NCBI GenBank assembly: GCA_016125335.1
Contig: WGLY01000022.1
Coordinates: 33,926-97,925, forward strand
Length of the DNA: 64,000 nucleotides
Direction: 5' to 3'
Source: Frankiales bacterium
Lineage (GTDB): Bacteria; Actinomycetota; Actinomycetes; S36-B12; CAIYMF01
The stretch's first letter is position 1; each line of letters opens with the position of its first letter. This document shows, piece after piece, positions 1 to 8,884 of the stretch. Under the pieces are notes generated by a model. It was not told the DNA's origin, searched no databases, and worked only from the letters and a program-made list of their open reading frames with translations. The translations under genes were made by a program, and so were the position numbers.

Positions 1-763
1 TCGGGATGGACGCCGGCATCGGGTGCACCGGCCCGGTGACGACGATCTCGCGCCGCAGCGGGGTCACCGGCAGGTCGATGCCGAGCGTCGCGCCCACCTG
101 GCGCGACCACGCCCCGGCGGCGACCACCACCACCCCCGTGGCCACCCGCTGGTCGACCCCGCCCACCCGCACCGTGACCGAGCGCAGCTCGCCCCCGGTG
201 ACGTCGGCGCCCACCAGCTCGGCGCCGTTCACGATGCGCGCGCCCAGCCGCCGCGCACCGGCGGCGTAGGCATGGACGACGGCCTCCGGGGTGCACGTGC
301 CGTCGTCGGGCGACCAGCACGCCGCCAGCACGTCGTCGTAGGTCGCCAGCGGCGAGAGCTCCGCCGCCTCCTCCGGCGTCACCAGCCGCGACCGGACGCC
401 GAGGGAGTTCTGCACCTCCACCGACGCGCCGTAGTTCTCCACGAGGCCGGGCGTCGTGAGCAGGAAGAGGTAGCCCACGCGCTGGAGGTCGATCTCGCCG
501 CCGGGCCGGGTGCCGATGTCGGCGAGCAGCTCGAGGCTGCGCCGCCCCAGCTCGACGTTGACGGCGTCGGAGAAGCAGGCCCGCACGCCGCCCGCGGCCT
601 TCGACGACGACCCGCTGCCCAGGCTGTCGCGCTCGAGGAGCAGCACCTCGACGCCGGCCTCCGCGAGGTGGAAGGCCACCGAGCAGCCGACGACGCCGCC
701 CCCGACGACCACGACGGAGGCGCGCTCGGGCAGGCCCGAGAGCAGGGAACCGGGAGTGGTCAC
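1..763 (-). CDS. FAD-dependent amino-acid/amine oxidoreductase (DadA/sarcosine-oxidase type), 3' end outside window
   Basis: Reading the minus strand from a GTG at 763 gives a protein beginning VTTPGSLLSGLPERASVVVV followed by the Rossmann FAD motif GGGVVGCSVAFHLAEAG and an acidic residue ending strand beta-2 (LLLERD), then GSGSSSKAAGG, typical of the DAO fold (D-amino-acid, glycine or sarcosine oxidases and dehydrogenases). About 254 codons are visible; the carboxyl end lies beyond base 1. The GTG overlaps the stop of the upstream aldehyde dehydrogenase gene as GTGA, so the two are probably translationally coupled. A plausible joint role is oxidative deamination or N-dealkylation of an amine followed by oxidation of the resulting aldehyde; the substrate cannot be told from sequence. 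Confidence 0.85.
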   Translation of the reverse strand, partial: MTTPGSLLSGLPERASVVVVGGGVVGCSVAFHLAEAGVEVLLLERDSLGSGSSSKAAGGVRACFSDAVNVELGRRSLELLADIGTRPGGEIDLQRVGYLFLLTTPGLVENYGASVEVQNSLGVRSRLVTPEEAAELSPLATYDDVLAACWSPDDGTCTPEAVVHAYAAGARRLGARIVNGAELVGADVTGGELRSVTVRVGGVDQRVATGVVVVAAGAWSRQVGATLGIDLPVTPLRREIVVTGPVHPMPASIP

Positions 764-2265
764 AGGCGGAACCCGCTGTCGGACGGGAGGTCCGCGACGT
801 CCATCTGCGCCTTCTGGAGGTGCCCGGACCAGTCCCAGTTCATCGCCTGCCACCGGGTGAACTGGTCGAGCACCCACATGCCGCTCTGCCGCGAGCCGTT
901 GCCGCTGCGGCCGTTGCCGCCGAAGGGCAGGTGCGCCTCGGCGCCCGACGTCGAGTTGTTCACCGACACCATCCCCGCGGAGATCCGCGAGCGGAACCGC
1001 CACACCGACTCCGGCGAGGTCGTGTAGATCGACGACGAGAGGCCGTAGCCGTGGCCGTTGGCCAGCTCGATGCCCTCGTCGAGGCTGGAGAACCGGCCGA
1101 GCCCCACGAGCGGGCCGAAGGTCTCGGTGTCGTAGAGGGCGTCGCCGGGGCGGATCCCCTCCACGACCGTCGGGTGCGCGAACAGCCCGGCGTCGGGGTC
1201 GCCCACGAAGCCGCGCCGCGGGTTGGCCGAGGTGATCCGCCCGGTGCCGGTCGAGCCGTGCACCGCGTGGTGACCGGCGACCAGCCCCAGGTTGCGCTCG
1301 TGGTTGTCGAGGTAGTGCTGGGAGATGAGCGGGCCGTAGAGCACGTCCTGCATCGGGTCGCCCACCACCGCCGACTCGACCGCGGCCAGGAAGCGGGCCC
1401 GCATCTCGTCGTAGACGTCGTCGTGCACCCACAGCGTGCCCAGCGACGTGCACCGCTGGCCGGCCGCCCCGAAGCCGCCGAAGAGCGCGCCCTCGACGGC
1501 GAGGTCGAGGTCGGCGTCGGGCATCACGAGCATCGGGTTCTTGCCGCCCAGCTCGAGGCACGGGGTCTGGAGGTGCCGCCCGCACAGCTCGCCGATGCGG
1601 CGGCCCACCTCCGTGGACCCGGTGAACCCGACCTTCTGCACGAGCCCCTCGTCGAGGCAGCGCTCCAGCCCTTCGTACGACGTCGGGCCGTCGGCGACGA
1701 CGGTCACCAGGACGTCGGCCGGCACGCCGCCGGCGTGGAACAGCGCGGTGAGCGCCGTGGCGATCGCCGGCGAGACCTCGCCCGGCTTCCACACCACGGT
1801 GTTGCCGCAGAGCAGCGCCGGGACGAGGTACCAGGACGGCACTGCGGTGGGGAAGTTCGCGGCGGTGATCACGAACGCGGTGCCCACCGGCATGCGGTGG
1901 GTGAACAGCTGCTTGCTCGGCAGCTCGCTCGGCACCGTCTGGCCGTAGAGACGCCGGCCCTCGCCGAGGAAGAAGTCGCACGTGTCGACGACCTCCTGCA
2001 CCTCGCCGAGCGCCTCGCCGTAGGGCTTGCCGATCTCGCGAGTGACCAGCGCGGCCAGTGCCTCCTTGTTGGCCTCCACGAGACGGCCCACCGCAGCGAT
2101 CACGCGGCCGCGGGCGGGAGCCGGGATGTCGGCCCACGCGGCCTGGGCCGCCCGCGCCCGGCGCGCCGCCGCGACGATGTCGTCGGCGCTCGCGAGCTCG
2201 ACGGTGGTGACGACGTCGGACAGATCGGCGGGGTTCAGGCTCTGCAGGGTGGTCACGGGCCACAT
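760..2265 (-). CDS. Aldehyde dehydrogenase, possibly ALDH7/piperideine-6-carboxylate dehydrogenase-like
   Basis: The protein is 501 aa, a full-length NAD(P)-dependent aldehyde dehydrogenase. Visible signatures are the cofactor-site lysine in VVWKPGEVSP, the Gly motif FTGSTEVGRRIG, the general base Glu in LELGGKNP, and the nucleophilic Cys in GAAGQRCTS. The late motif NNSTSGAEAHLPFGGNGRSG resembles enzymes that act on aminoadipate or related semialdehydes, but this is family resemblance only. The start chosen is the ATG at 2265 (MWPVTTLQSLNP); a GTG three codons later is also possible. It is the first gene of a coupled pair with the FAD oxidoreductase and is divergent from the ThDP enzyme gene across a 133-bp gap. 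Confidence 0.9.
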   Translation of the reverse strand: MWPVTTLQSLNPADLSDVVTTVELASADDIVAAARRARAAQAAWADIPAPARGRVIAAVGRLVEANKEALAALVTREIGKPYGEALGEVQEVVDTCDFFLGEGRRLYGQTVPSELPSKQLFTHRMPVGTAFVITAANFPTAVPSWYLVPALLCGNTVVWKPGEVSPAIATALTALFHAGGVPADVLVTVVADGPTSYEGLERCLDEGLVQKVGFTGSTEVGRRIGELCGRHLQTPCLELGGKNPMLVMPDADLDLAVEGALFGGFGAAGQRCTSLGTLWVHDDVYDEMRARFLAAVESAVVGDPMQDVLYGPLISQHYLDNHERNLGLVAGHHAVHGSTGTGRITSANPRRGFVGDPDAGLFAHPTVVEGIRPGDALYDTETFGPLVGLGRFSSLDEGIELANGHGYGLSSSIYTTSPESVWRFRSRISAGMVSVNNSTSGAEAHLPFGGNGRSGNGSRQSGMWVLDQFTRWQAMNWDWSGHLQKAQMDVADLPSDSGFRL

Positions 2266-2386
2266 GATGCCGCCGGGCGCCCTCGGCCAGGGGCGCACCC
2301 CGCCGCTGTGACGCGACTGCGTCCGAACCGCGGCGCGCCCGCCGCCCGCCGTGGGAGGAGGGTCGTCGCGGGGCGCCCCCACGCGA

Positions 2387-2401
2387 TAGGACTGTGCCGT
2401 G
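2387..2401 (+). promoter_or_regulatory. Possible -10 element six bases before a GTG start (leaderless-like)
   Basis: TAGGAC at 2387-2392 is followed by exactly six bases and then the GTG at 2399. This has the spacing of the leaderless promoters seen elsewhere in the window, but the last base of the hexamer is C rather than the preferred T, and no clear -35 is visible. No Shine-Dalgarno sequence precedes the GTG, which fits leaderless translation. Confidence 0.4.
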
Positions 2402-4033
2402 GCGTACACCGTGGGCGACGCGCTCCTCGACCAGCTCGCCGACCACGGCGTGCGCACCTGCTTCGGGGTGCCGGGGGTGCACAACCTGCCGTTCTGGGTG
2501 GGCGCGGGCACCGGGCGCCGCCCCCGGGTGCTGGGCGTGCGCCACGAGCAGGCCGCGGGGTACGCCGCCGACGCGGCCGCCCGGGCCACCGGCGGCCTCG
2601 GCGTCGCCCTCACGACCACCGGCCCGGGGTTCGCGAACGCGCTGGCCGCCTTCGGCGAGGCGTGGGCGTCGCGCTCGCCCCTGCTGCTGGTCTCGAGCGA
2701 GACGCCGCTGGCGCCGCGGCGCCGGTCCGGCCACGACGACGGCCTCCTGCACGGCATGCGCAGCCAGGCGGCGGCGGTGGAGCACGGCTTCGGCGCGCGG
2801 GCGGTGTCGGCGCGCGACGGCGAGCAGGCCCTCGCCGCGCTGCCCGAGCTCGCCGCCCACGCGCTCGCCGCCGGGCGTCCCGCCTACCTCGGCGTGCCGG
2901 CCGACGTGCTGGCCTCGGCCTGGTCCGGCGCGGTGCCGGGGCCGGCCGCGCCGCCGCCCGTCGGTCCCGACCCGGCCGCGGTGGCCGCCGCCGCGACGGC
3001 GCTGCGCGGGCGCCGCGTGGCGCTGTGGGCAGGTGCCCGTGCCGTGGCGGCCGAGGACGACCTGCGCCGGCTGGCCCTGCTCCTCGGCGCGCTCGTGGTG
3101 CCCACCTACCAGGCCCGCGGGCTGCTCGCCGACCTCCCCGGCACCGTGGTGGCGCCCCCGCACGAGCCGGTCGTCGCGGCGGCGATCGCCGCGTGCGACG
3201 TGCTGCTCGTCGTCGGCGACGACCTGCACGGCATGACCACGCGCAACTGGCGCATGCCCGTGCCGGGCACCGTCGTCGCGCTCACCGACGACGAGCACGC
3301 CAGCCTCGGCGACCTCGACCTCGCGGCCCGGGTGACCGGCGACGTCGCGACGTCGGTGCGGGCGCTGCTCGACGCCCTCGGCGAGACGACGCCGACCGCG
3401 CCGGCCCCGGACGGCGCCGCGCTCACCGCGCAGGTGCTCGACGACGTCGCCGGCGACCCGCGCACCGCGGCCGCGGCGCAGTTCGTGCGCACGGTGGAGG
3501 ACGGCTGGCCGGCCGACGGCGCGCTGGTGGTGGACATGTGCGTGGCCGGCTACTGGCTGGGCGGCTACTCCCGCCAGCCCCGGGCGCGGCGCCTGCAGTA
3601 CCCGGTGGGCTGGGGCACGCTCGGCTTCGGCCTGCCCGCCGCCATCGGGCCGGCGGCGCACGGCATCCCGACCCTCGCCGTGGTGGGCGACGGCGGGGCC
3701 GCCATGGGGCTCGGCGAGCTGGCCACCTACCGCCAGGAGCGGCTGCCGCTCGCGCTGCTCGTCGTGAGCGACGGCGGCTACGGGATGCTCCGCTACGACC
3801 AGGACGTCGCCGGCGACCCGCACCGCGGAGTGGACCTCGTGGAGCCGGTCTGGGAGGACCTCGCCCGCGCGTTCGGGCTGCGCTGCACGCGCACCGACGA
3901 CCCCGGCGCCGGGCTGGCCCGCGCGCTCACCCAGGCCCGCGACGGCCTCGCCTGCGGAGACCAGTGGCTCGTCGTGCTCGAGCAGCGGTTCCGCCCTCCG
4001 CGGACCACCTCGCCGCGCTGGCGCGAGGCCTGA
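2399..4033 (+). CDS. Thiamine-diphosphate-dependent decarboxylase/acetolactate synthase-like enzyme
   Basis: The protein is 544 aa with the three-domain ThDP fold: N-terminal PYR domain with the catalytic Glu in RHEQAAGYAADA (about residue 57), a central domain (about 180-325), and the C-terminal PP domain with the metal/diphosphate motif GDGGAAMGLGEL ending in SDGGYGMLRYDQ. The opening FGVPGVHNLPFW resembles 5-guanidino-2-oxopentanoate decarboxylase (AruI) and other 2-oxo acid decarboxylases more than the biosynthetic acetolactate synthase, and no small regulatory subunit gene is adjacent. The GTG start is placed six bases after a -10-like hexamer. Substrate is an inference; acting on a keto acid from amino-acid transamination would suit the divergent FAD oxidoreductase/ALDH pair. 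Confidence 0.85.
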   Translation: MAYTVGDALLDQLADHGVRTCFGVPGVHNLPFWVGAGTGRRPRVLGVRHEQAAGYAADAAARATGGLGVALTTTGPGFANALAAFGEAWASRSPLLLVSSETPLAPRRRSGHDDGLLHGMRSQAAAVEHGFGARAVSARDGEQALAALPELAAHALAAGRPAYLGVPADVLASAWSGAVPGPAAPPPVGPDPAAVAAAATALRGRRVALWAGARAVAAEDDLRRLALLLGALVVPTYQARGLLADLPGTVVAPPHEPVVAAAIAACDVLLVVGDDLHGMTTRNWRMPVPGTVVALTDDEHASLGDLDLAARVTGDVATSVRALLDALGETTPTAPAPDGAALTAQVLDDVAGDPRTAAAAQFVRTVEDGWPADGALVVDMCVAGYWLGGYSRQPRARRLQYPVGWGTLGFGLPAAIGPAAHGIPTLAVVGDGGAAMGLGELATYRQERLPLALLVVSDGGYGMLRYDQDVAGDPHRGVDLVEPVWEDLARAFGLRCTRTDDPGAGLARALTQARDGLACGDQWLVVLEQRFRPPRTTSPRWREA

Positions 4034-4180
4034 GCCGGGCGCGCGGCCGTGACCTGCGTCTCGCGCCGCCGTCGCGATTCGTCGCTGCGGGCCCCGGTCC
4101 CCTACCCTGGACCCACTCCCCGCGTCACTCTGGACCACCTCATGGACGCGTCTGTGCTCGCGTCGACCCGATGAGGCCCT

Positions 4181-5428
4181 GTGATCCGCCCGACCTACCG
4201 CCCTGCCCCCGTGCGCCCCACCGCCGCTGACGGACCCGCCGACACGGCCTCGCCGTCCTTCACGGACCTCGGCCTGCCCCGGCCGCTCGTCGACGCGCTC
4301 GCCCGCGCCGGGATCGAGGCGCCGTTCCCGATCCAGGCGGCCACGATCCCCGACTCCCTCGCCGGGCACGACCTGCTCGGCCGCGGCAGCACCGGGTCCG
4401 GCAAGACCCTCGCGTTCGGGCTCCCGCTGCTGGCCCGGGTCGCGCCGTACGCCGCCCGGCCCCACCGCCCGCGCGGCCTCGTGCTCGTGCCCACGCGCGA
4501 GCTGGCCATGCAGGTGACCGACACCGTCGCACCCCTCGGCCGCGCCCTCGGCCTGCACGTGCTGACCGTCGTCGGCGGGACCTCGATGGACCACCAGCGC
4601 CGGGCGCTGCGCCGCGGCACCGACGTCGTGGTGGCCACCCCCGGACGGCTGGCCGACCTCATCCGCCAGGAGGCCTGCTCGCTCGAGGACGTCGAGGTCG
4701 TGGTGCTCGACGAGGCCGACCAGATGTGCGACATGGGCTTCCTGCCCGAGGTGTCCGCGCTGCTCGACCTCGTGTCGCCGGCGGCCCAGACGATGCTCTT
4801 CTCCGCCACGCTCGACGGCGACGTCGACACCCTCGTGCGAGGGCACCTGCACGAGCCCGTGCGCCACGAGCTCGACGCCGAGACCTCGCCGGTCGACACC
4901 ATGGAGCACCACGTGCTGGTGGTCGACCGCGAGCACAAGGCCCGGGTGGCCACCGAGATCGCCCGCCGCGACGGGCGCACGATCATGTTCGTCCGCTCGC
5001 AGCTCGGCGCCGAGCGCGTGGCGGGCAACATGCTCGAGCGGGGGGTGCGCTGCCGCGCCCTGCACGGCGGCCTGTCGCAGGCCGTGCGCACCCGCACCAT
5101 GAAGGACTTCCGCGACGGGCGCATCGACGTCCTCGTCGCCACGGACGTCGCGGCCCGCGGCATCCACGTCGACGACGTCTCCCTCGTCGTGCATGTGGAC
5201 CCGCCGGAGGACCCCAAGGCCTACCTGCACCGGGCCGGGCGCACCGCGCGCGCCGGCGCCGAGGGCCGCGTGGTGACGCTCGTGCTGCGCAACCAGCGCC
5301 GCGGCCTCCAGCGGCTGCACGAGCGTGCGGGCGTCGCCGCCACCGAGCACCACGTGCAGCCGGGGTCTCGTGTGCTCGCCGACCTCACCGGGTCGCGCGA
5401 CGCGACGCCGGAGCGCGTGCCCGCCTGA
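4181..5428 (+). CDS. DEAD-box ATP-dependent RNA helicase
   Basis: The protein is 415 aa and has the full set of DEAD-box motifs in order: Q motif FPIQAATIP, motif I GSTGSGKT, Ia PTRELA, Ib TPGR, motif II DEAD, motif III SAT, and motifs V-VI ATDVAARG and HRAGRTARAG. It would unwind structured RNA (ribosome assembly or mRNA turnover). The first about 25 residues are a Pro/Ala-rich tail and the C-terminus lacks a long basic extension, so it is the compact core type. The GTG start at 4181 fits the beginning of the helicase fold. A -10-like TACCCT lies about 75 bases upstream, implying a leader of about 65 nt. Confidence 0.93.
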   Translation: MIRPTYRPAPVRPTAADGPADTASPSFTDLGLPRPLVDALARAGIEAPFPIQAATIPDSLAGHDLLGRGSTGSGKTLAFGLPLLARVAPYAARPHRPRGLVLVPTRELAMQVTDTVAPLGRALGLHVLTVVGGTSMDHQRRALRRGTDVVVATPGRLADLIRQEACSLEDVEVVVLDEADQMCDMGFLPEVSALLDLVSPAAQTMLFSATLDGDVDTLVRGHLHEPVRHELDAETSPVDTMEHHVLVVDREHKARVATEIARRDGRTIMFVRSQLGAERVAGNMLERGVRCRALHGGLSQAVRTRTMKDFRDGRIDVLVATDVAARGIHVDDVSLVVHVDPPEDPKAYLHRAGRTARAGAEGRVVTLVLRNQRRGLQRLHERAGVAATEHHVQPGSRVLADLTGSRDATPERVPA

Positions 5429-5443
5429 TCCGGGGCGGGCCGG

Positions 5444-6040
5444 TCACGCTCCTCGCGCGACCCGCTCCACGTGCTCGGCGATGACGGCAGCCGTCTCGTG
5501 CGGCGGCCGGTGCGTGGTGTCGACCACGAGTGCCTCCGGCCCCGTGGGCCGGAAGAACTCCGTCGCCGCGATGTAGTCGCGGGCGCGCTCGGGGTCCGAC
5601 AGCTTGAGCCGCACGACGCGGTCCGCCGAGGCCACCCGGCGCAGCTGCTCCTCGAGCTCGCACTCGAGCAGCACCGGCACGAACACCGAGCCTCGCGCAC
5701 GGGCGATCCCGCGGATCCGCTCGTACCAGGGCTCGTAGCCGACCTCGAGGGCGTTCGTGAGCACGTAGCTCGCCTCGCGCGGCGCGATGTCGGCGAGCGC
5801 GTCGAGCACCGCCGACCGCACCACGTCGATGTAGCCCCAGATGCCCTGCGGCAGCTGCGCGCTGCCGTCCCAGTCGAACAGCGACACGACCGGCAGGGCG
5901 ATGCGGTGGTTGTCGAGCACGACGGCGCCGGTGAGCGCGGACAGCGCCTCCGCCACGGTGCGCTTGCCCACCCCGGGGCTGCCCAGCAGGTAGACCAGGC
6001 TCGTGGACGGCGACGCCGCCTGCGGCACGGGGATCTCCAC
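5444..6040 (-). CDS. P-loop ATPase/kinase-like protein
   Basis: The protein is 198 aa. A Walker A motif GSPGVGKRTVAEAL lies about 20 residues in, after VEIPVPQAASPSTSLVYLL, followed by strands and helices of a nucleoside-kinase-like fold and a terminal VVDTTHRPPHETAAVIAEHV typical of small P-loop kinases whose last strand and helix close the fold. No lid or substrate motif is diagnostic, so I can only call it a shikimate/NMP-kinase-like P-loop protein. The start is the GTG at 6040; longer in-frame versions lack a good start codon. It is convergent with the helicase gene, with 15 bases between the stops. Confidence 0.75.
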   Translation of the reverse strand: MEIPVPQAASPSTSLVYLLGSPGVGKRTVAEALSALTGAVVLDNHRIALPVVSLFDWDGSAQLPQGIWGYIDVVRSAVLDALADIAPREASYVLTNALEVGYEPWYERIRGIARARGSVFVPVLLECELEEQLRRVASADRVVRLKLSDPERARDYIAATEFFRPTGPEALVVDTTHRPPHETAAVIAEHVERVARGA

Positions 6041-6105
6041 ACGGGCATGGTGCCCGCTCGCCGCGTCGGCGGCGAGGACGTTGCGCGCCGGCCGTGCGCT
6101 CGGGG

Positions 6106-6543
6106 TCAGCCCTTCTTCAGCGACTGCGCGAGCATCACGAGGATGCCGCTCGGACCGCGCACGTAGGTGAGCCGGTAGACGTCCTCGTACGTCGCCACCC
6201 CGCGCAGCGGGTGGCACCCGTGCCGCGCCGCCGTCTCCAGCGCCGCGTCGAGGTCGTCCACCTCGAAGGCCACCCGGTGCATGCCGATCTCGTTCGGCCG
6301 GGTCGGCTCGGTCTCGATGGCGGCGGGGTGGATGTACTCGAACAGCTCCAGCCGCGCCTGCCCGCCGGGAGTCTCGAGCATCGCGATCCTGGCGTGGTTG
6401 CCGTCGAGGCCCACGGCGACGTCGGTCCACTCACCGCTCACCGTGTCGCGCCCGACGACGCCGAGCCCGAGGTCGGTGAAGAAGGCGATCGCGGCGTCGA
6501 GGTCGCGCACGGCGATCGCGACGTTGTCCATCCTGATGGCCAC
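6106..6543 (-). CDS. VOC-family (glyoxalase/epimerase-like) protein
   Basis: The protein is 145 aa with two beta-alpha-beta-beta-beta repeats: repeat 1 RMDNVAIAVRDLDAAIAFF and repeat 2 GMHRVAFEVDDLDAALETA. Metal-ligand candidates are the His in MHRVAF and Glu residues in LELFEY. Members include methylmalonyl-CoA epimerase, glyoxalase I and extradiol dioxygenases; the exact reaction cannot be assigned. The GTG start lies seven bases after a TAGCGT -10 hexamer, which supports this start and a leaderless transcript; an ATG four codons later is the alternative. Confidence 0.8.
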   Translation of the reverse strand: MAIRMDNVAIAVRDLDAAIAFFTDLGLGVVGRDTVSGEWTDVAVGLDGNHARIAMLETPGGQARLELFEYIHPAAIETEPTRPNEIGMHRVAFEVDDLDAALETAARHGCHPLRGVATYEDVYRLTYVRGPSGILVMLAQSLKKG

Positions 6544-6550
6544 GCGCCGC

Positions 6551-6556
6551 ACGCTA
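6551..6556 (-). promoter_or_regulatory. -10 element TAGCGT of a leaderless promoter
   Basis: On the minus strand TAGCGT is followed by seven bases and then the GTG at 6543. TANNNT immediately upstream of a start codon without a ribosome-binding site is the usual signature of leaderless transcripts in Actinomycetota. Confidence 0.55.
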
Positions 6557-6706
6557 CCGCCGCGGCGGGGGTAACCGCCCCGGGTCGTCCGCGGCCGTGC
6601 TGCGCGGCCACGGCGTCCGCCGTTCACCCCTCGTGGGCTGCCGGCTCTGGCTACGGTGCGGGCAGCGAGGCACCTGCCTCGGCGTCCCTCGAGGGAGCGT
6701 GGCGCG

Positions 6707-8272
6707 ATGACCGACCTGCCCCCGGCCCGGCTGTGGGCCGACCGTCTCCGCCACTGGGCGGACGTGCAGCCGGACGCGCACTGCGTGACCTACCAGGACC
6801 AGCGCTACACCTGGGCGGAGTGGTACGAGCGCGTGCGCCGGGTCGCCGGTGGCCTGGCGGCGCTGGGGGTTCGGCGCGGGGACCGCGTCGCTAGCATCGA
6901 CATGAACAACCTGTCCACGGTCGAGACCACCAACGCGGCCGCCCTGCTCGGCGCGGCGCACGTGATCGTGAACTTCCGCCTCTTCGGCGACCAGCTGGCG
7001 TACGTGCTCGCCGACAGCGCGCCGCGGGTGGTGCTCGTGGGCGCCGAGTTCGCCGACGGCCTCGCGGCCGTGCGCGACCGGCTGCCCAGCATCGAGCGCG
7101 TGATCGTGGTCGGCGGCGACGCCGACGAGTACCAGGCGTGGGTCGACGGCTCCGAGCCGGCCGACCAGGCCCCCGACGTCGAGCCGACCGACACCGTGAT
7201 CGTCATGTACTCGTCGGGCACCACCGGGCATCCCAAGGGCGTCGAGCTCACCCACGCCGGCATGAACGCCCACAGCGAGCACAACAACGCCTACTTCCGG
7301 TTCGCGCCCGGGGTGACCAGCCTCGCCGCCATGCCGCTCTTCCACGTGGGCGGCACGTCCTACGTGCAGATCGGCATGCACTGGGGTGCGTCCACGGTGA
7401 TGCTGCGCGAAGTCGCCCCGGCCGCGATGTTCCGCGCCATCGCCGAGGGAGCCGACCGGCTGTTCCTCGTGCCCGCCGTGGTGGCCGGCGTGCTCGACGG
7501 CGGCGACGCCGCGATCGCCGCCTTCGGCGGCCTGCGCTGCTTCTGCTACGGCGCCTCGCCGATGCCGTTGCCTCTGCTGCGCCGGGCGCTCGGCACGTGG
7601 CCCGACGTCGAGTTCTCTCAGGTGTACGGCATGACCGAGTTCGGCGGCGTCGTGACGACGCTGAGCCCGGAGGCCCACCGCGACCCCGACCACCCCGAGC
7701 GCCTCACCTCCGCCGGACGCCCGGTGGAGGGGGTCGAGGTCCGGGTCGTCGACCCCGTGACGCTGCGCGACGTCGAGCCGGGCAGCACCGGCGAGCTGTG
7801 GTTCCGCACCGACCAGACGATGAAGGGCTACCTCGGCAAGCCGGAGGCGACCGCCGAGACCATCACCGCGGACGGCTGGCTGCGCACCGGCGACCTCGGC
7901 CGGGTGGACTCCGGCGGCTTCGTCTTCGTGCTCGACCGGCTCAAGGACATGATCGTGACGGGCGGGGAGAACGTGTACAGCCCCGAGGTGGAGAACGTGC
8001 TCGCGGCCCATCCGCAGGTGGCCGAGGTCGCCGTGTTCGGCATCCCCCACCCGCAGTGGGTGGAGACCGTGCACGCGGTGGTCGTGCCCCGGCCCGGCGA
8101 GACGCTCGACCCCGATGAGGTGATCGCGTTCGCCCGCGAGCGCCTCGCCCACTTCAAGTGCCCCACCACCGTCGAGGTGGTGGCGGCGCTGCCGCGCAAC
8201 CCCTCCGGCAAGATCCTCAAGCGCGACCTGCGCGCCCCGCACTGGGCCGGCCGAGAGTCCGCGATCAGCTGA
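6707..8272 (+). CDS. Fatty acyl-CoA/long-chain acyl-AMP ligase (ANL superfamily, FadD-like)
   Basis: The protein is 521 aa. It has the ANL adenylation motifs: P-loop VMYSSGTTGHPKGVELTH, VYGMTEFGG (A5-like), WLRTGDLGRVD (A7), the hinge LDRLKDMIVTGGENVYSPEVE, and the catalytic lysine in NPSGKILKRDLR. It activates a carboxylate with ATP to the acyl-adenylate and transfers it to CoA. Overall spacing resembles mycobacterial FadD13-type ligases without membrane segments. The ATG at 6707 follows GAGGGAGCG, a workable ribosome-binding site, and TACGGT about 50 bases upstream could be its -10. It is followed by a regulatory intergenic region and the cupin gene. Confidence 0.9.
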   Translation: MTDLPPARLWADRLRHWADVQPDAHCVTYQDQRYTWAEWYERVRRVAGGLAALGVRRGDRVASIDMNNLSTVETTNAAALLGAAHVIVNFRLFGDQLAYVLADSAPRVVLVGAEFADGLAAVRDRLPSIERVIVVGGDADEYQAWVDGSEPADQAPDVEPTDTVIVMYSSGTTGHPKGVELTHAGMNAHSEHNNAYFRFAPGVTSLAAMPLFHVGGTSYVQIGMHWGASTVMLREVAPAAMFRAIAEGADRLFLVPAVVAGVLDGGDAAIAAFGGLRCFCYGASPMPLPLLRRALGTWPDVEFSQVYGMTEFGGVVTTLSPEAHRDPDHPERLTSAGRPVEGVEVRVVDPVTLRDVEPGSTGELWFRTDQTMKGYLGKPEATAETITADGWLRTGDLGRVDSGGFVFVLDRLKDMIVTGGENVYSPEVENVLAAHPQVAEVAVFGIPHPQWVETVHAVVVPRPGETLDPDEVIAFARERLAHFKCPTTVEVVAALPRNPSGKILKRDLRAPHWAGRESAIS

Positions 8273-8371
8273 GAACGTGCGCTCCGCCGCCGCGGAGCCA
8301 CACCAGGGGTTCCTCGATCACCCGCTCACTCCGCAGTCCTCTGCGGACGTCGGCGCCTCCTATCCCACCTG

Positions 8372-8424
8372 ACAGACAACTGCGTTGACTATTCAGGAAT
8401 TGGTCAACTAAGTTGCTCGTCTGT
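8372..8424 (+). promoter_or_regulatory. Cupin gene promoter with two MarR-type operators
   Basis: A sigma-70-like promoter reads -35 TTGACT (8385-8390), an 18-bp spacer, and -10 TAAGTT (8409-8414). Two identical-rule palindromes CAACNNNGTTG lie on it: 8377-8387 over the -35 and 8405-8415 over the -10, centres 28 bp apart. Outer arms ACAGAC (8372-8377) and GTCTGT (8419-8424) extend the dyad. GTCAACTAAGTTG-type palindromes are typical of MarR-family sites, so repression of the cupin gene by the MarR protein encoded just downstream is the simplest reading. Confidence 0.75.
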
Positions 8425-8491
8425 ACTCGTGCTGCGCGGCGGGATCTCGTTCGGGCTGCGGCCCAGCACGGCCTCGAGAAGGGATGACGAC

Positions 8492-8884
8492 ATGTCACTG
8501 GACACCACGTGCAGCGTGGTCGCGCTCGACAACGCACGCACTGTCACCACACCTGCCGCAGTCATGCGCACCTACGCCGCGCCGTCCGGGCCCGCGACGG
8601 CCTCCGTGGCGGTCTGGCGCACCGAGATGAGCCCCGACGCGACCGGCCCGCTGCACGTCGTGAGCGAGGACCAGGTCATGGTCGTCATCGACGGCAGCCT
8701 GAGCGTCGAGCTCGCAGACTCGAGCGAGGGCCTCGGCGCCGGGTCGGCCGTGGTGCTCCCTGCCGGCATCCCGCGCCGCGTGACGGCGGGTCCCGACGGC
8801 GCCGTCGTCGTGGTCGCATCACGACCCGGGGCTACTGCCCGCGTCGGGGACGGCGACCCCGTCGTCGTCCCCTGGGCGTCCTGA
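8492..8884 (+). CDS. Small cupin-domain protein
   Basis: The protein is 130 aa from the ATG at 8492, which follows the ribosome-binding site GAAGGG. The middle part reads GPLHVVSEDQVMVVIDGSLSVEL and then GAGSAVVLPAGIPRRV, the two halves of a single-domain cupin beta barrel; the metal-ligand His/Glu set is incomplete (one His in LHVV, Glu in SEDQV), so it may be a non-catalytic or quinone/ligand-binding cupin. Its promoter carries two MarR-type operators, and a MarR gene is convergent with it 121 bp away, suggesting an inducible response to a small aromatic or oxidant. The actual ligand is not known. Confidence 0.75.
   Translation: MSLDTTCSVVALDNARTVTTPAAVMRTYAAPSGPATASVAVWRTEMSPDATGPLHVVSEDQVMVVIDGSLSVELADSSEGLGAGSAVVLPAGIPRRVTAGPDGAVVVVASRPGATARVGDGDPVVVPWAS

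Noticed and set aside
820..4230. Very long plus-strand open frame (about 1136 codons) across the aldehyde dehydrogenase and ThDP genes
   Set aside because: Its product is dominated by Arg/Gly/Ala with no domains, as expected for the antisense or shifted frame of high-GC genes; the real genes in this stretch have clear family motifs.
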